Assembly: GCA_027919835.1 (NCBI GenBank)
Contig: JANVFP010000032.1
Location: 124,001-188,000, forward strand
Reading direction: 5' to 3'
Length of the DNA: 64,000 bases
From: Lentinula raphanica
Lineage: Eukaryota > Basidiomycota > Agaricomycetes > Agaricales > Omphalotaceae
The position numbers were made by a program, and so were the translations under genes. Below, in pieces: positions 1 through 11,300 of the stretch (the stretch's first letter is position 1; the number at the start of each line of letters is the position of its first letter). The notes under the pieces are model-generated. The model saw only the letters and a list, made by a program, of their open reading frames with translations, was not told the DNA's origin and searched no databases.

Positions 1-174
1 GACGCGCATTTCGCAGAACTTGATATTGTTCTAGCCACAGTCAAACGTAAGACTGTTGATGAAATAGCACAAGAACGCAATATCCGACCTGTTCATAATG
101 ATGATATGGACGAGGACCCGTTCATCGACAACTCCCGCCCCATGTTTCCTGATGTCGACTTGGGCGACATCTAA
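1..174 (+). CDS. C-terminal end of an unidentified protein (5' part outside window)
   Basis: An open frame runs from the first base to a TAA at 172-174 and gives the last 57 residues of a protein. The tail is acidic, with an aspartate-rich stretch followed by a short Pro/Phe/Asp end (FPDVDLGDI). I do not recognise the family, and nothing visible assigns a function. The gene converges with the synthetase gene that ends at 527, so the 350 bp between them hold both 3' ends. It is partial at the window edge. The reading is supported mainly by the uninterrupted frame and acidic coding-like composition. Confidence 0.5.
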   Translation, partial: DAHFAELDIVLATVKRKTVDEIAQERNIRPVHNDDMDEDPFIDNSRPMFPDVDLGDI

Positions 175-526
175 ACGTACGTCTGTCGCCATTTGTCCGT
201 TATCCCCGTTACGATGTATTGTCGACCGTGGACTTGATACTTTCTGTTCTAATCATGACGTTGTACTTGGATTTCGTTTGGTCTCGAAATCTACAATTGT
301 ACTTCATAATTGCATCCTCAATCTTGTTATTTATTACTCATCACTTCAGCATGTCTTTGAACATTCCAATTTCCTGTATACGCAACGCACCCCAGTCTTG
401 ATTGTACATATTCTTGTAAACATGCATTCCATTAGATATGGTCATATCATGCAAGTAGCTACTAGCTAGCAAGGAGTTTTACATCTGATTCCTAATTCCT
501 ACCGCATTTTCTATGCAGATCGTCGA
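175..526. other. Convergent 3' intergenic spacer
   Basis: This spacer of 352 bp lies between two 3' ends. It is AT-richer than the flanking exons and holds only short frames without coding character. I see no RNA gene or repeat; presumably both 3' UTRs and polyadenylation signals lie here. Confidence 0.5.
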
Positions 527-2388
527 TCACGACTTTGAACGAAAGAGCCTAACTCCGGCTGCTACATCTCCTACAGATCCGGTACGTCCATGGCTCCACG
601 ACCGTTCTACAGTCGATACACCCAGCGCGTTAAGAAGCTCTGTGGCAACGCGAGGTATGAACGGTTGTAAGCATATTCCAGATACACGCAGAGCTTCGAG
701 GCAAGAATCATACGAAACCCGAGCTACCTCGGGCGAAGATTTCCAGGGAGCCGCTTCCGTGAGGCATTTGTTCGCCTATGTGTTCATAAAAAATGAGTTC
801 CATGACATTGATAAGAAGACACGAACCAGTTTGAGAACATCGACTACGGCTTCCAGAGCGTCCGCAACATTGACTTTGTCCATATGGCTTGCAACAAGTG
901 GAGGAAGTTCTTTGGTTGCATCAAGAAGAGGAACAAATGGGTCCTCGTTGAGTGAGGAATGTGCTATAGCCATACGAGCAGTAATAGCAGGGGAGGTGAT
1001 TCGCATAAATAGGTTACCAAGTATAGTCTGGAGTTCTTTATCATGCTTGGCTACTTGGACGTGAGACCAATCTAAGATGCTGATTAGAACGTATTGACAA
1101 GATCAGGAGAATGTACAGACCAACATCGTCCTGAAAACGCCCTCCGACCTTGGCAAGGTAGTATCTGACAGAATCGATACCAAATTCTTCTATAGCTTGA
1201 AACGGGTCCGTCGTATTACCAAGCGACTTTGACATTTTCTTTTGTGAAGAGGTCCAATGGGCGTGAGCGAGAATTCGACATTGAAGGGGAAGCTTTAGCG
1301 CGAGAAGGACTGCTGGGAGATATATAGAATGGAAGCGAACGATATCTTTCCCGATGATCTGCATGTCTACAGGCCAACCTTCGCTCGTCCCCGAGTCCGG
1401 CCAGGGATAGCCAATTCCAGTCAGGTATGAGATGAGAGCGTCGAACCAAACGTAGACGGTATGTTCAGGATCGTTTGGCACGGGAATTCCCCAAGAGAGA
1501 CGCGATCTGGGCCGAGATATGGATATATCTTCCAACGGTGATTGAAGAATGCTGACAAGATGCGCATAGTGGGATTGAGGGACGACAGAGCTTGGGTTGG
1601 AAATGTAGTGCTCTAAGAGTGCTTCTCGAAAATGGGAAAGACGGAACATGTAGTTCGTTTCACAACTGTATTCCACGATTGCTCCTGTCTCTTTGGAGAC
1701 AGTTCGTGCTGGAGTGTTACCGTCTTCGGGTACGTGTACGACTTGACCCTCGGTGTAGAAACATTCATCTGTGATTGAGTACCAGCCGGAGTAAGAGCCC
1801 TTATAAATGAGGCCTAGTTGATCCAGTTGGCGCTGTGGTAAGTAGTGTGAGCACCCCAACCTCTATATCAGAAACATAGGCGATGCATACCCAGATGAGT
1901 TCTACAGATGTATAGTGCGCTTCCTCGCTAGTTCTGATGAACCTAGTATAGTTTACATCGGCTTCATTGGCAAGTCTCTACAAGAGCCTGATGAGTCCCA
2001 AACTGACCCTGCTCAGTGACACGGAAACACACACGGAACTGCTGGCTGAGCTCGTCGCAGAATTTCTTCGGAGGTAACCCCTTGTCCAACGCAGCCTTTT
2101 GGATTTTCAAGCCGTGCTCATCTGTTCCTGTGATGAAGTAGACCGGTCTTGAAGGGTTTTTGAGGGCTTGATAGCGCGCAAAGATGTCTGCGGTCACTAG
2201 AGAATATAAGTGACCAATGTGTGGGACTAGGAATACAAAGTTAGCTGAAGATCACATCCAAATGTTGTCGACTGACCCGCGTTAGGATAAAAGATTGGAG
2301 TAGTGATGTACCATGGCTTGATGCTTGTGCTTGCCCAACGACGAGGAACGCGAGCAAAGGCTCTTGAGAGCACGGAAAGATGAAGCAT
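527..2388 (-). CDS. MSM1: Mitochondrial methionyl-tRNA synthetase
   Basis: Class I aminoacyl-tRNA synthetase that charges mitochondrial tRNA-Met. Six exons join in frame: 2388-2277, 2226-2033, 1977-1891, 1832-1121, 1071-827 and 775-527, giving 532 residues. The N-terminus (MLHLSVLSRAFARVPRRW) is Arg/Ser-rich without acidic residues, a typical mitochondrial presequence. The HIGH motif (PHIGHLYS) falls at about residues 39-46, split just upstream by intron 1. TGTDEHG follows, and the KMSKS loop lies near residue 330. The last two exons encode the helical anticodon-binding domain. The length fits the mitochondrial enzyme and lacks the extensions of the cytosolic one. The ATG at 2388 was chosen because it starts the presequence. 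The gene is divergent from dynamitin with only 66 bp between the two ATGs. Confidence 0.93.
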
Positions 2389-2454
2389 TCGTGACCGAAT
2401 CTAGAACGACGGTCCGGGCTACAAACAAACATCTGCTCTTGCCTCCTGCACGCG
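2389..2454. promoter_or_regulatory. 66-bp shared divergent promoter (MSM1 / dynamitin)
   Basis: The start codons of MSM1 (minus, 2388) and dynamitin (plus, 2455) are separated by 66 bp. Both 5' leaders and core promoters must overlap here or extend into the opposite gene. No TATA box is evident. Confidence 0.6.
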
Positions 2455-3906
2455 ATGAGCGTGAACAAGTACGCGAATTTGCCAGATATTGTAAATCTTG
2501 TTGGACTATTCATTATTTGCACGCTGATCGAGTAATTGAACAGGACACTGCGCAAGATATCTACGAGACCGAAGATGTTCCCTCGCACACACATGTAATA
2601 CTCAATCATGTTTTCCAGGATCCGCCTACATAACAAGCTATCATCTTGATTTCTCTAGGATGGGTCCAGCGATGATGACTCTTTCCCCGCACGCTCAGCC
2701 ATGAGGAATAGAGTTGGAGAAACGACGACCAGTGACGAATTGGATGTTGGCCACTTGATGGACGCTGAAGAGGCTAGCAAGATGTTTCGAAAGGCTGAGA
2801 ATAAGCGAGGTACTGTCCTCAATCTACCTAATTTGTTCTATACACTTACAGTCTATGCTGCTAGTACGACATAGGACTCGCTATGTATACCCTCCCTCAG
2901 CGACCCAATCTGATTACTCGTCAGAGGAAGAGACCTCTCGGCCAGTACCACTCTCCAGACGTTTGAAAAACTTACAGGCCGAGCTTACATCTCTCGAGAC
3001 TGAGCTCGCTAATCCTTCAAGTCCTCTGTTCCTGAACGATGATGCGAGCGGTACGGAACCTGGAGAACTGTTGCGTGGATTGGTCGACGTTCGAGGACGG
3101 CTAGAGAAAATAAAACAGAACACAGAGGGGCGCGGGAAGCTGGTGGATGTCATTCTGAATCAACAGAAAGCAGGTAGTACGGTGTCGTCCATAAAGAAGG
3201 AAACAGCTTCGGAAATCAGGGAAGAGAGCAAAACCCCTGTATCTGGGGATGTTCGCAACTTAGTTGAAATGGATAAACGAGTTGCTGAACTGGAGAAACT
3301 TGTCGGTACCTCAGCGAATGCTATAGACGAGGTAGGTTGTGGAATTCAGCAGGTGATACCGTCTCTACTTTCTGATCTGCTGCCTTACAGATTTCGCCAT
3401 TACCCTTACCGCTGATAACACACATAACCCGGATACACTACCAACTGCAAGTCTTGACTACCCCTAGGCATATCGATAATATTTCTCGGCGACTAAAATT
3501 GCTCATGTCGGACCTTGACCGTGTCTCAAATGTCCAGCATGCTCACGAGAGGCACCCTTCCCAGCCAGGTGTTGATTCTCCCGCAAATACTAAGATACCC
3601 AACGATATCATTCCCATACTTCATCGATTGAATCCAGCATTACCCCAGATACCCCATGTCCTCACCCGATTACGCACGTTGTCGGCACTACATACCTCCG
3701 CAGGCGAGTTTCAAAGGGCACTGGAAAATCTTGAGGATGAGCAGTCTCAGATGAAGGAGTCCCTGGATGAACTAGAGAGCGCTGTGGGAACTGTGGAGGA
3801 GAGTCTTCAGGAAAATAGGAAGATTGTTGGAGCAAACGTGGAGGGACTGGAGAAACGGATTAATGATTTGCAAAGACGTTTGGATGAGCTCGGCAGGAGT
3901 GGGTGA
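2455..3906 (+). CDS. JNM1: Dynamitin (dynactin subunit 2)
   Basis: Dynamitin holds the dynactin shoulder together and links cargo to cytoplasmic dynein. Five exons (2455-2490, 2544-2594, 2659-2809, 2865-3331, 3391-3906) join to 1,221 nt, 406 residues. The N-terminus shows the family signature: MSVNKYANLPDID followed by IYETEDV. It then has a basic RTRYVYPP segment and long heptad-like stretches predicted as coiled coil (about residues 100-160 and 330-400). Exon 1 is only 36 nt. Two candidate acceptors before exons 3 and 4 lead into stops, so the next AG was taken in each case; the frame then stays open to the end. Length agrees with fungal dynamitins of about 400 residues. Confidence 0.88.
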
Positions 3907-4237
3907 TGAACCTGGAGGTGGATTCCTAAGGGCCGGTTCTAGTTAGCACTGGGGACACTCGGGAGGTATATTGTATGACGGTAGCCAATTTCTTCAGGCC
4001 TTCAAGCTTCAAGCATGGACGGATATCATGCTCAATTCTTTGGCTGGAGTAATTGTGTTCTTTAGAAATCATGGCCACGCAATTGAGATCCAAGCTGACA
4101 CAAAAAAACACTCGTGAAGATGACTGAGCTCTACGATGCTTCAAGAATAGTAATCGATCAGCAGGGGGAATCGATGGAAAACTACGAATGGAAAAGAAAA
4201 AAGACATAAGACTCCTCGCTGAAACTTGGATCGACTG

Positions 4238-4342
4238 ATGTCTGCGATCTCTCTTGGGCGCTTTTCTGAGGAATACAGTCACGTGGTCGCAACACCTCCA
4301 GGTGGCACTGCAGGGACGGATCAATTCAACTCGAACTACTGA
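4238..4342 (+). other. Upstream ORF whose stop overlaps the Med27 start (TGATG)
   Basis: The 435-bp stretch between dynamitin and Med27 holds no recognisable gene, but an ATG at 4238 opens a frame of 34 codons that ends in TGA at 4340-4342. The last base of that stop is the A of the Med27 ATG (TGATG). Such an overlap is the classic layout for termination-reinitiation. Whether it is transcribed in the Med27 leader is unknown, and chance is possible. Confidence 0.3.
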
Positions 4343-5415
4343 TGTCTCCTCCACTAGCACTTGAGAGCCAAGTTCAAGCCTTGACGGATCTTTACAACAG
4401 CATTCAGAACGCGAGGCATTATCCCGGGAACTCTTGAAGAATACCATTGTTCCCAATCCACTAACACTGGCTGCCCCGTCTCTTTCGCTGTATTCCCAGC
4501 AGCTAAAAGACATCGTCCATATGCTTCGCTCGGATGCAGTTCAGTCTGCTCTGCGGGCGGCTCAAGAGAGTGAGAAAACAGACGGGCAGAATATCATGAA
4601 CAACGTTCGCCGTGAAAATCGCAAGAGAAGGTTCGATTTTTTATTTCTTTCCTCCAGGTGAGACGCCGAGCACCGAAGCTGAGACCTCGAGATTCACAGA
4701 AGGCCTCCCTCCCCGGAATCTCCTCAGCCTTACACCGTCATAGAGCGCCAAAGCTCGTCGCTGTTTCCCGCCACTGAAGACTCCGCTCTTCTGAAAAGCT
4801 CGGAGTTGGTTGAGTATATTCGACAGTTCAACAAAGAACATTCTTCGTGTAGACTTGGAATATGGCAAGGAACGCGCTCTTCTATCAGAGACGTGAAAAA
4901 CCCAGCGATCCTTCGATTCACGATCAAGGATGTCCTCATGGCTTATCTGACAGTGAGCTATACGGTTAACGATCTATCTCTCGTGGTAGAAAGCGTGACA
5001 GCATTTGGTCCGAGAGAAAGGGTAAGTGGTTGATCGAGATTTGCTCCGTATTACCGTGTAGCGGTTGAGCTGACAATCGAATGCATTGGGCCACAGAAAT
5101 TGCCCCATTCTCAATCGGAATATTCTGTGTATCGGATGCTATCACAGGAACTTGGACGGATGATTCATTCAGACCCGCAAGTGGGGCTGCAAAAATTTAT
5201 GGTACGTCCGAATTTTATTTATTCTATTATTATTTTATTGCCATTGTGCTAAGGGATGAACCGGTCAGACGTTGCTTTGCTCGTATGAAAACATGTTCAC
5301 GGCGCGATGTGACAAGTGTCAGCGAGTGCTTTGTGTAGAGGGGCATGTGGCGGCAGTAGAACGGGTATGGGATGAAAGCAACGGACGATGGGAGCCTCGG
5401 CATGTTAGCTGTTAA
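4342..5415 (+). CDS. MED27: Mediator complex subunit 27 (one apparent frameshift)
   Basis: Subunit of the Mediator tail/upper module that links activators to RNA polymerase II. The C-terminal exons carry the Med27 signature: a CxxC pair (RCDKCQRVLC), then WDESNGRWEPRHVSC just before the stop. Exons are 4342-4657, 4700-5021, 5097-5201 and 5269-5415, with good donors (GTGAGA, GTAAGT, GTACGT). The N-terminal frame (LESQVQALTDLYNSIQNAR) hits TGA at 4435. The continuation (LLKNTIVPNPLTL) is in the -1 frame, which opens after a TGA at 4362-4364, so the switch lies between 4365 and 4434. One inserted base there makes the exon sum 891 nt, or 296 residues, close to family length. No intron with acceptable borders explains the shift. 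It may be a sequencing/assembly indel or a real mutation. Confidence 0.72.
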
Positions 5416-5632
5416 ATTTTTCTTCCTTTGTCTGTACCGGGGTGAGGAGAGGCTGTATGGAGATAGGAAACAAGACAGGCCAACGGCGGCCCGCTTCCTT
5501 TTTGGGGTAGCTAGCCTCATGTCACCGGCGCCTTTGTCAGAATAGGGGTATTTCGCGCCTCTTATTTGGTTCCTCTCTTTATTTGGACTGAGCAGGAATC
5601 TACCTCTTCTACTTCCATACCCCCTCCATAAA

Positions 5633-7386
5633 ATGTCCCTTTCAAATCCTAAAAGCCTCTTTTCCTCATTACCATCTACTCTCATCTCTTCGCACTCGCC
5701 GAATAACATGATCCATATTCTCGAATATTCACCAAAGGAAGGCGAAAGAGGTGTCCCCATCACTGTCCGTCTTCATTTCAGCCATAGTTCCTCAGAAGCT
5801 ATCTACCTTCGCCTTGTCGTTGGCTCTACCCCGATGCCGACGAAAGTTCGTGAACTTCCAGACGTCGTCTATGGACGTTGGCAACTCGACGCTACCGCAC
5901 CTGCATCTACTTTGGACAAAGTATTACTATCGGTGGAGGCTCTCGACAAGAACAGTCAAGTCATAGACAAGGCCACATTCGGCGAGTTTTCGTATTGGAT
6001 TTCAAATAGCACTAGCAATTGTTAGTTCCTTTTCTCCTTTTGCGTTAGATCTCTCTGACCATCTCCTCATTGTTCGCCTTTTTGCTATGCAGATTCTCAG
6101 GTTCCGGCGTCGTCACAGGTCCAGCATAGACGTCAGTCTTCGGCTGACTCCAGGTCAAATCCTCACAGCATTGTCTCTTCCAACGCTTTCGTCGGTCGCA
6201 AACGTGCCAATACCACCTCAGCTGCAGCCATCCCGATTGTCAAATCCGAAAGTCCCAAACCACGTGGCTACAAGAAAGAAGGGAGCCGTCGCGTTCGAGT
6301 TAATTCTCTTATGCGTGCAAAGTATCCCGTTTGCAAGGATGTCGACGAGGAGTTGTATGCTCAGACACCTCTTCTCCAGCTTGTCACCTCCCTGGATTCC
6401 ATGTGTGCCGCTTGGGAACCCGCAGAGATGCGCGTAGGTCGTCGTCTAGTTCGATTCACCAAGGTGCAAGATGGTCGCAAACTTATTGTCTCCTGCGAGG
6501 CTATCTCCCAGGAGGACTACCACGAAAACGACAGCGTCATTTCTTGCATATATCGGGAGGACACGCAGTCCTACTATGTCACTTCTGTCGACATCATCTA
6601 TCTCCTTGAACGTCTTACGAACGACGAATTCCCAGTGGAGGAAAAGAATAGAATAAGGCGCAATCTCGAGGGTCTTCGCCCGACCACGGTCTCGAAACAC
6701 AAGCAGGGATTCGAGAATTTCTTCCAACGTATCATGGAGTTTCCCGATCCTAAACCCAGGAACATCGAAAAGGATCTCAAGGTTTTTGAGTGGTCGTTGC
6801 TCGGTCAAGCTCTAGACAAGATTCTCTCCAAATACGTAAGTCCTTGTATGCGCTCAGAAGTCAATTTTTTGCTCATCCCAAACTTATGGCCAATCCTTAG
6901 CACGTATACACCTCTTCTCCCACTGATTCGACCGTATCCCTTCCCATGGAACCTTCGGACGACGTATCATCATATAGAAACATAGAACACAACGTCAAAA
7001 CGGAGGGATATCCAGAATTAGTACATCCTACTCCCACGTCCACTATGAAGTTTGAGCCCAAATTCGAGCCAGGATTATACGAAGATCACAGTCTCCTCTT
7101 TCTCCAATCTCATCACGATAGTCTCGAATCGCTTTCTCATCCCGCCACGCCCCTCGTTTATCATGGCATCGCTAGCAGTACGCCTGATCACAACGGGGCG
7201 TTGAACGGCAATTGGACACCGCCAGATCGTATGGCAACGGGTGAACTGCCCAATGGCGAATATCGTCACTTAACTGATTATCATCTTCCCGGATCGCATT
7301 CTAACGGGGATGGATCCGACTATGGTGGTTATCTCGGGTCCTATTTGTTTCCTAATATGACAGAAACCCCTTCCACGTATTATTGA
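5633..7386 (+). CDS. medA: Medusa (MedA)-family developmental transcription regulator
   Basis: Relative of Aspergillus MedA, which controls conidiophore development, biofilm formation and adhesion. Exons 5633-6020, 6093-6835 and 6901-7386 join to 1,617 nt, 538 residues. The N-terminal part (about residues 25-125) is a beta-rich domain (IYLRLVVGSTPMPTKVRELP). A Ser-rich linker with a basic VGRKRA stretch follows. The conserved core (about 225-375) includes the family hallmark around VTSVDIIYLLERLTNDEF, EEKNRIRRNLEGLRPTTVSK and FPDPKPRNIEKD. The C-terminal 160 residues are low complexity and presumably a transactivation region. A second in-frame ATG at 5708 could be the true start. Family placement is from memory of that core motif and is strong; the role in this fungus is inferred. 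Confidence 0.82.
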
Positions 7387-8321
7387 GCAGTCTGGATCCT
7401 TCACTCTCGCACATCTGCTATCAAAGTTCTGTTATCATCGCTCATACGCATTCTTACCACCTCGGATTCTCCAGCTTCGAATACACCACCGCCATTTCTC
7501 CCAAGTTACGCCCAACATTTTCTATGTCAGGTTCAGCGCTACCTTCTGGAATCTCATGTCTTGTTCTTCCTTCAAGGGTATGGCTTTATTTTTTCTTTGC
7601 TTCCCAGGGACTTGGATTCATTTCGTTTTTCTTACTTATTTCGCTTCTGGTTGAAACTTGAATCATAACATATCTCACGATAGTCACGACCCAATCGCTC
7701 TTGGCTTCTTTTCGTCTTTTTCCTCCCTTTCCTATTCGAAATTCCTATGTAAATCCTTGACGACCTATCATTATCAGTAACTTGTGTGTAACCTCTATGC
7801 CCTCTCTATGTTGTTTTCTGTACTGTACATATGTAGGAAGGTTTTCAAATCTCTAACCAAAAAGTGAAGAATTGTATGTAACAACGTTGGCTCATTTGAG
7901 TGAGCTTAATGTGTTTAAACACTAAAAAGCTTATAACTTTCGGAAATTAAATGTCGCGTCGTTTGGACCAACCTCCGTATGGTATCGACGCCCAGGCACA
8001 GTTCGGCAATAGCGCCATAACGGCGCAGACTTGAAAAGTCTTCCTCTTTTACCCTCGAGGAAAGGTGACTTGACTTACTCAAAGAACATGCAGCCTGACG
8101 GTGATCCGGGTATTCCCAGATAGAGCCTCTTATCTATGCTGTTGTGGGGCCAGAGCGGCTATTGCTACGAGCCCATGAGTAGAATCTGGTATTAGAAAAA
8201 CTACATAGTATCCCACTACTACTTAAAGACTAGATCCAGACTGTCTAATGAAATGGATCGACAGAAATACCTAAAGCAACAAGGATGGTACTAAACAAGA
8301 AAACAAGAATATAATTTACAT
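7387..8321. other. Convergent intergenic region with a run of small hairpins
   Basis: This stretch of about 935 bp lies between the 3' ends of medA and the DOCK gene. No convincing coding frame is present. A T/C-rich segment to about 7800 is presumably the medA 3' UTR. Further on are short perfect inverted repeats: arms GCTCA/TGAGC at 7890-7905, palindrome GTGTTTAAACAC at 7911-7922, GCGCC/GGCGC at 8012-8026, and GACTT/AAGTC at 8028-8040. No tRNA boxes were found. Confidence 0.4.
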
Positions 8322-11300
8322 TTACGCATGATTGCGCCTACCAAAATTAAGGCTACCAAAACGTGAAAGTCGCCCTTTGAGAGACCCAAGAGATCCTAGA
8401 CTCCCGCCAAAATTCGACGTCGTCATTGACGCGCCTGAATTCTGACTTTGCACCGGGTGAATACCATTGACGACATTCACGAAGGATTCGTGTGGTGACT
8501 CGGCCGAAAGAGAATCACTCCCGTTTTGAGCATCGGGTGGGCCGGAGGCTACACCGATTATTCCGTGGCGAGTAAGATGTGCTAGGTGTCGCTGCAGTGG
8601 GGTTTGCTTCGAAGGCTCCAAGGGAGCCTCTGATTGCACGGGAGAAATTGGCGAGAGTGGAGGAGGTGAAAGTGTACGGCCTAAATGAAGCGGAGGAAGC
8701 ACGAGGCGTCTGACGGATGATAACGACAGACTACGTCCTATGGAGCCATTATACTCGGATGGCTGATATTGAGACTGGGGGTTGACGGTGGTATGTGATT
8801 TTAAGGATGGAGATTTGGTTATGGTATCTGATACCTCCTCAATCCCGAGACGATGGATCTCTTCCCTGAAGTTTTTGCGGAAAAATCGTTCCAAAGTCTC
8901 ATGGAAAGGTATGAATTCGGGAGGGCATAGGTTTCCATGCACTCTTAAACAGCTATCGATGATTCGTACCTAAGGATATCACTCATGAGCTTTCGAACCG
9001 ACAAAAGCTACACAAGCTCACCTGTTCATCCACCGCCGTTCTCAATTTTTCCACGAGCTCAATCTGGTCAGGATTCCGAGCAACGAATTCCGAATTGAAG
9101 AATAATTGCCGATATGCAGCTACACCGGTATTCGTAGGAGCATCCACAGCGGAGTTGAGAGCCATCGCAAGAGCATTTGTAGAGACTTCTTGAGTTGTCT
9201 TTGCCAGATTCTGATAACGAAAGTTAAGAGCAGATAGCTCTTTCGTCTTGGCCTCAACCTCGGATAATGCATTCTCAATTGGAGATATGTCCACTACCGC
9301 CAGGTCAACAACCAAAGAACGACGAAGCACAGTTGGGAAGCTTTCCTCTGTCGTGAAATACACCTTTTCGATCCAAATCTCTTCAGTGCCATCGCGTGCC
9401 ACACGCTTCACGGGACGGGAAGATGAAAAGGTGTTGATATCGCTGAAGAGAGTTGGTGTGAGTTGATTGTATGCTGTGGGTAATCACTTACCTGTGTTCA
9501 TAATAGGTACGAACGGCAAGCGGAACATCGGGATTTGTGAATATAGGTGATGTCTGATCAGGCTCGGGGACCACTGCGGTGCATTGGATATACTGTTCAC
9601 TGCCATATCGAATATCGACAGGTGGGTCACCGGGAATCTTGAGGAGCTGGGAACCCGAGTGTTTGTTGAGCATCCGTTCACAGAACGCGCTATATTTCTC
9701 CCATTCGTATCCTCGATACTAAGAGAAAAGGTGAGATCGATCAGAGCCGTCTATCCTGCCATGACTTACAATGAACCGTTTATCTCGAATCGCAGCCGGA
9801 AAGTTGCCATAGAAGGTGACAAGGTAATAGTCGCAGTAATACCTTTGGTCTGTCACTATATGTTCGAGGAGAGCTGCTTGATGACGCAGGATTTCCGAAA
9901 GTCTTTTACTGCGATTTGGTCTCAGTATGGGAAAATCAGTAGAGAAGATTTGTTTATACTAATTATATGTGACTTCGGAATGCTGGGCAGCAAGTTCCTT
10001 GCATATGTCGATAGCCCGCTCCCACGCTTTACCTTTCCCTGTGTTAGAACAGTCAGAAAGCTGAAGCCCGAATTTCTCGTCCTCCTTACCGAGGTAATCG
10101 AGTATTAGCAGACATAATGTCTCTTTTCGGTGGAATTTGGATTGTTGTGGTAAGCCCAGCTCCTCCATCGGAGGTACAAAGGAGTTCAAGTCCCAGGGAT
10201 AGAGATCTGAGTGTAATTTAAGCGTGAGGGCTGCTTCCACGTAGTTTTGGGATTGTAGGTGCATCTAAATATCAGGTAAGTAGCGAAGTCAAAGAAGTTC
10301 AAATGCTTTCACCTACGTTGACGAGCTGGTGAACATATTTGATATATATCTCATTTCGACCTATTCGTCGTATGAAATTCATCAGGCGAAGCTAGGATCT
10401 ATGAGTAAGATGCGAGTAGAGAGGTTTGTGAGAACTCACTGTCGCTATGACTCTTTCATCAGCAAATTCGTCTCCTTCTGGGAGAGCACGAACACTGAGC
10501 AGAAGTTCAAGGAAAGAGTCAACTGAATCGAGAAAGTTCGAGACCCTTTCCCGTAATTGCTCATCGGCTTCTGTATTCTCGAAGAGATGTCGTAGTTGAT
10601 TGATGAAAAATGCACCCGAAATGTCGTCCTTGGAGCTTTCCGACATGAAGAGGAAATCTAAGCGAGTGACGAGTTCAATCTCAATATCCTCAAAGTGTCC
10701 CGATGTATGGTATTCTGAAACAATCATGCTATAGAGCATTTGGACGGCGTTGTTCCGAAGCTGTTCGTGATGACTCAGACACAGCGAAACTACACTGCCG
10801 ACCAGAGTGTTCAGATAAACTTGGTAACCCTACAAAAAGCTATGTGAGAGACGAAGAACCGAAGACAGCATGGGTGCTTACTCCAAAGCGCATGGTAGCC
10901 TCGCCGGCACTTGAGGAATGCTCACCCCACCCCAGTGCTTGCCAAAGCGTTAACATGATCCCAGCACCTTCGCCTCGTATATCTCCGGCCAAGCGCCATA
11001 CAGCCCGGCGTTTCTGGTTCCAAGGTCAGAACAATAGGAATAACAGATTTCAGAAGAGATCACAAACCTGTGGACTGAATTCTTCGATACAGAGTTGTTC
11101 CGATGAAAGAAGTTTCAAGAGCATCGTGAATGCTTCTTTCCACAATGAAGGATCAAATGTGACTTCTGCTTCCTGAGGCGGTATGAATTCCTGGGTAAGT
11201 AATGTAGACACGGGTCCCATCATCTTCACCAAGACTTGGTGGGCAAGAATGTTAATGTTGAGCCAAGTTTTGGGGAAGCATTCGTTCTCAAGAATCGAGG

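Noticed and set aside
2241..2636. Minus-strand 131-codon frame and plus-strand 102-codon frame across the MSM1/dynamitin junction
   Set aside because: Both are read-through shadows of exon 1 of either gene plus introns; spliced models with family motifs explain the region better.
3926..4513. Minus-strand 195-codon frame over the Med27 leader
   Set aside because: Cys/Ser/Arg-rich shadow translation with no motif; it overlaps Med27 exon 1.
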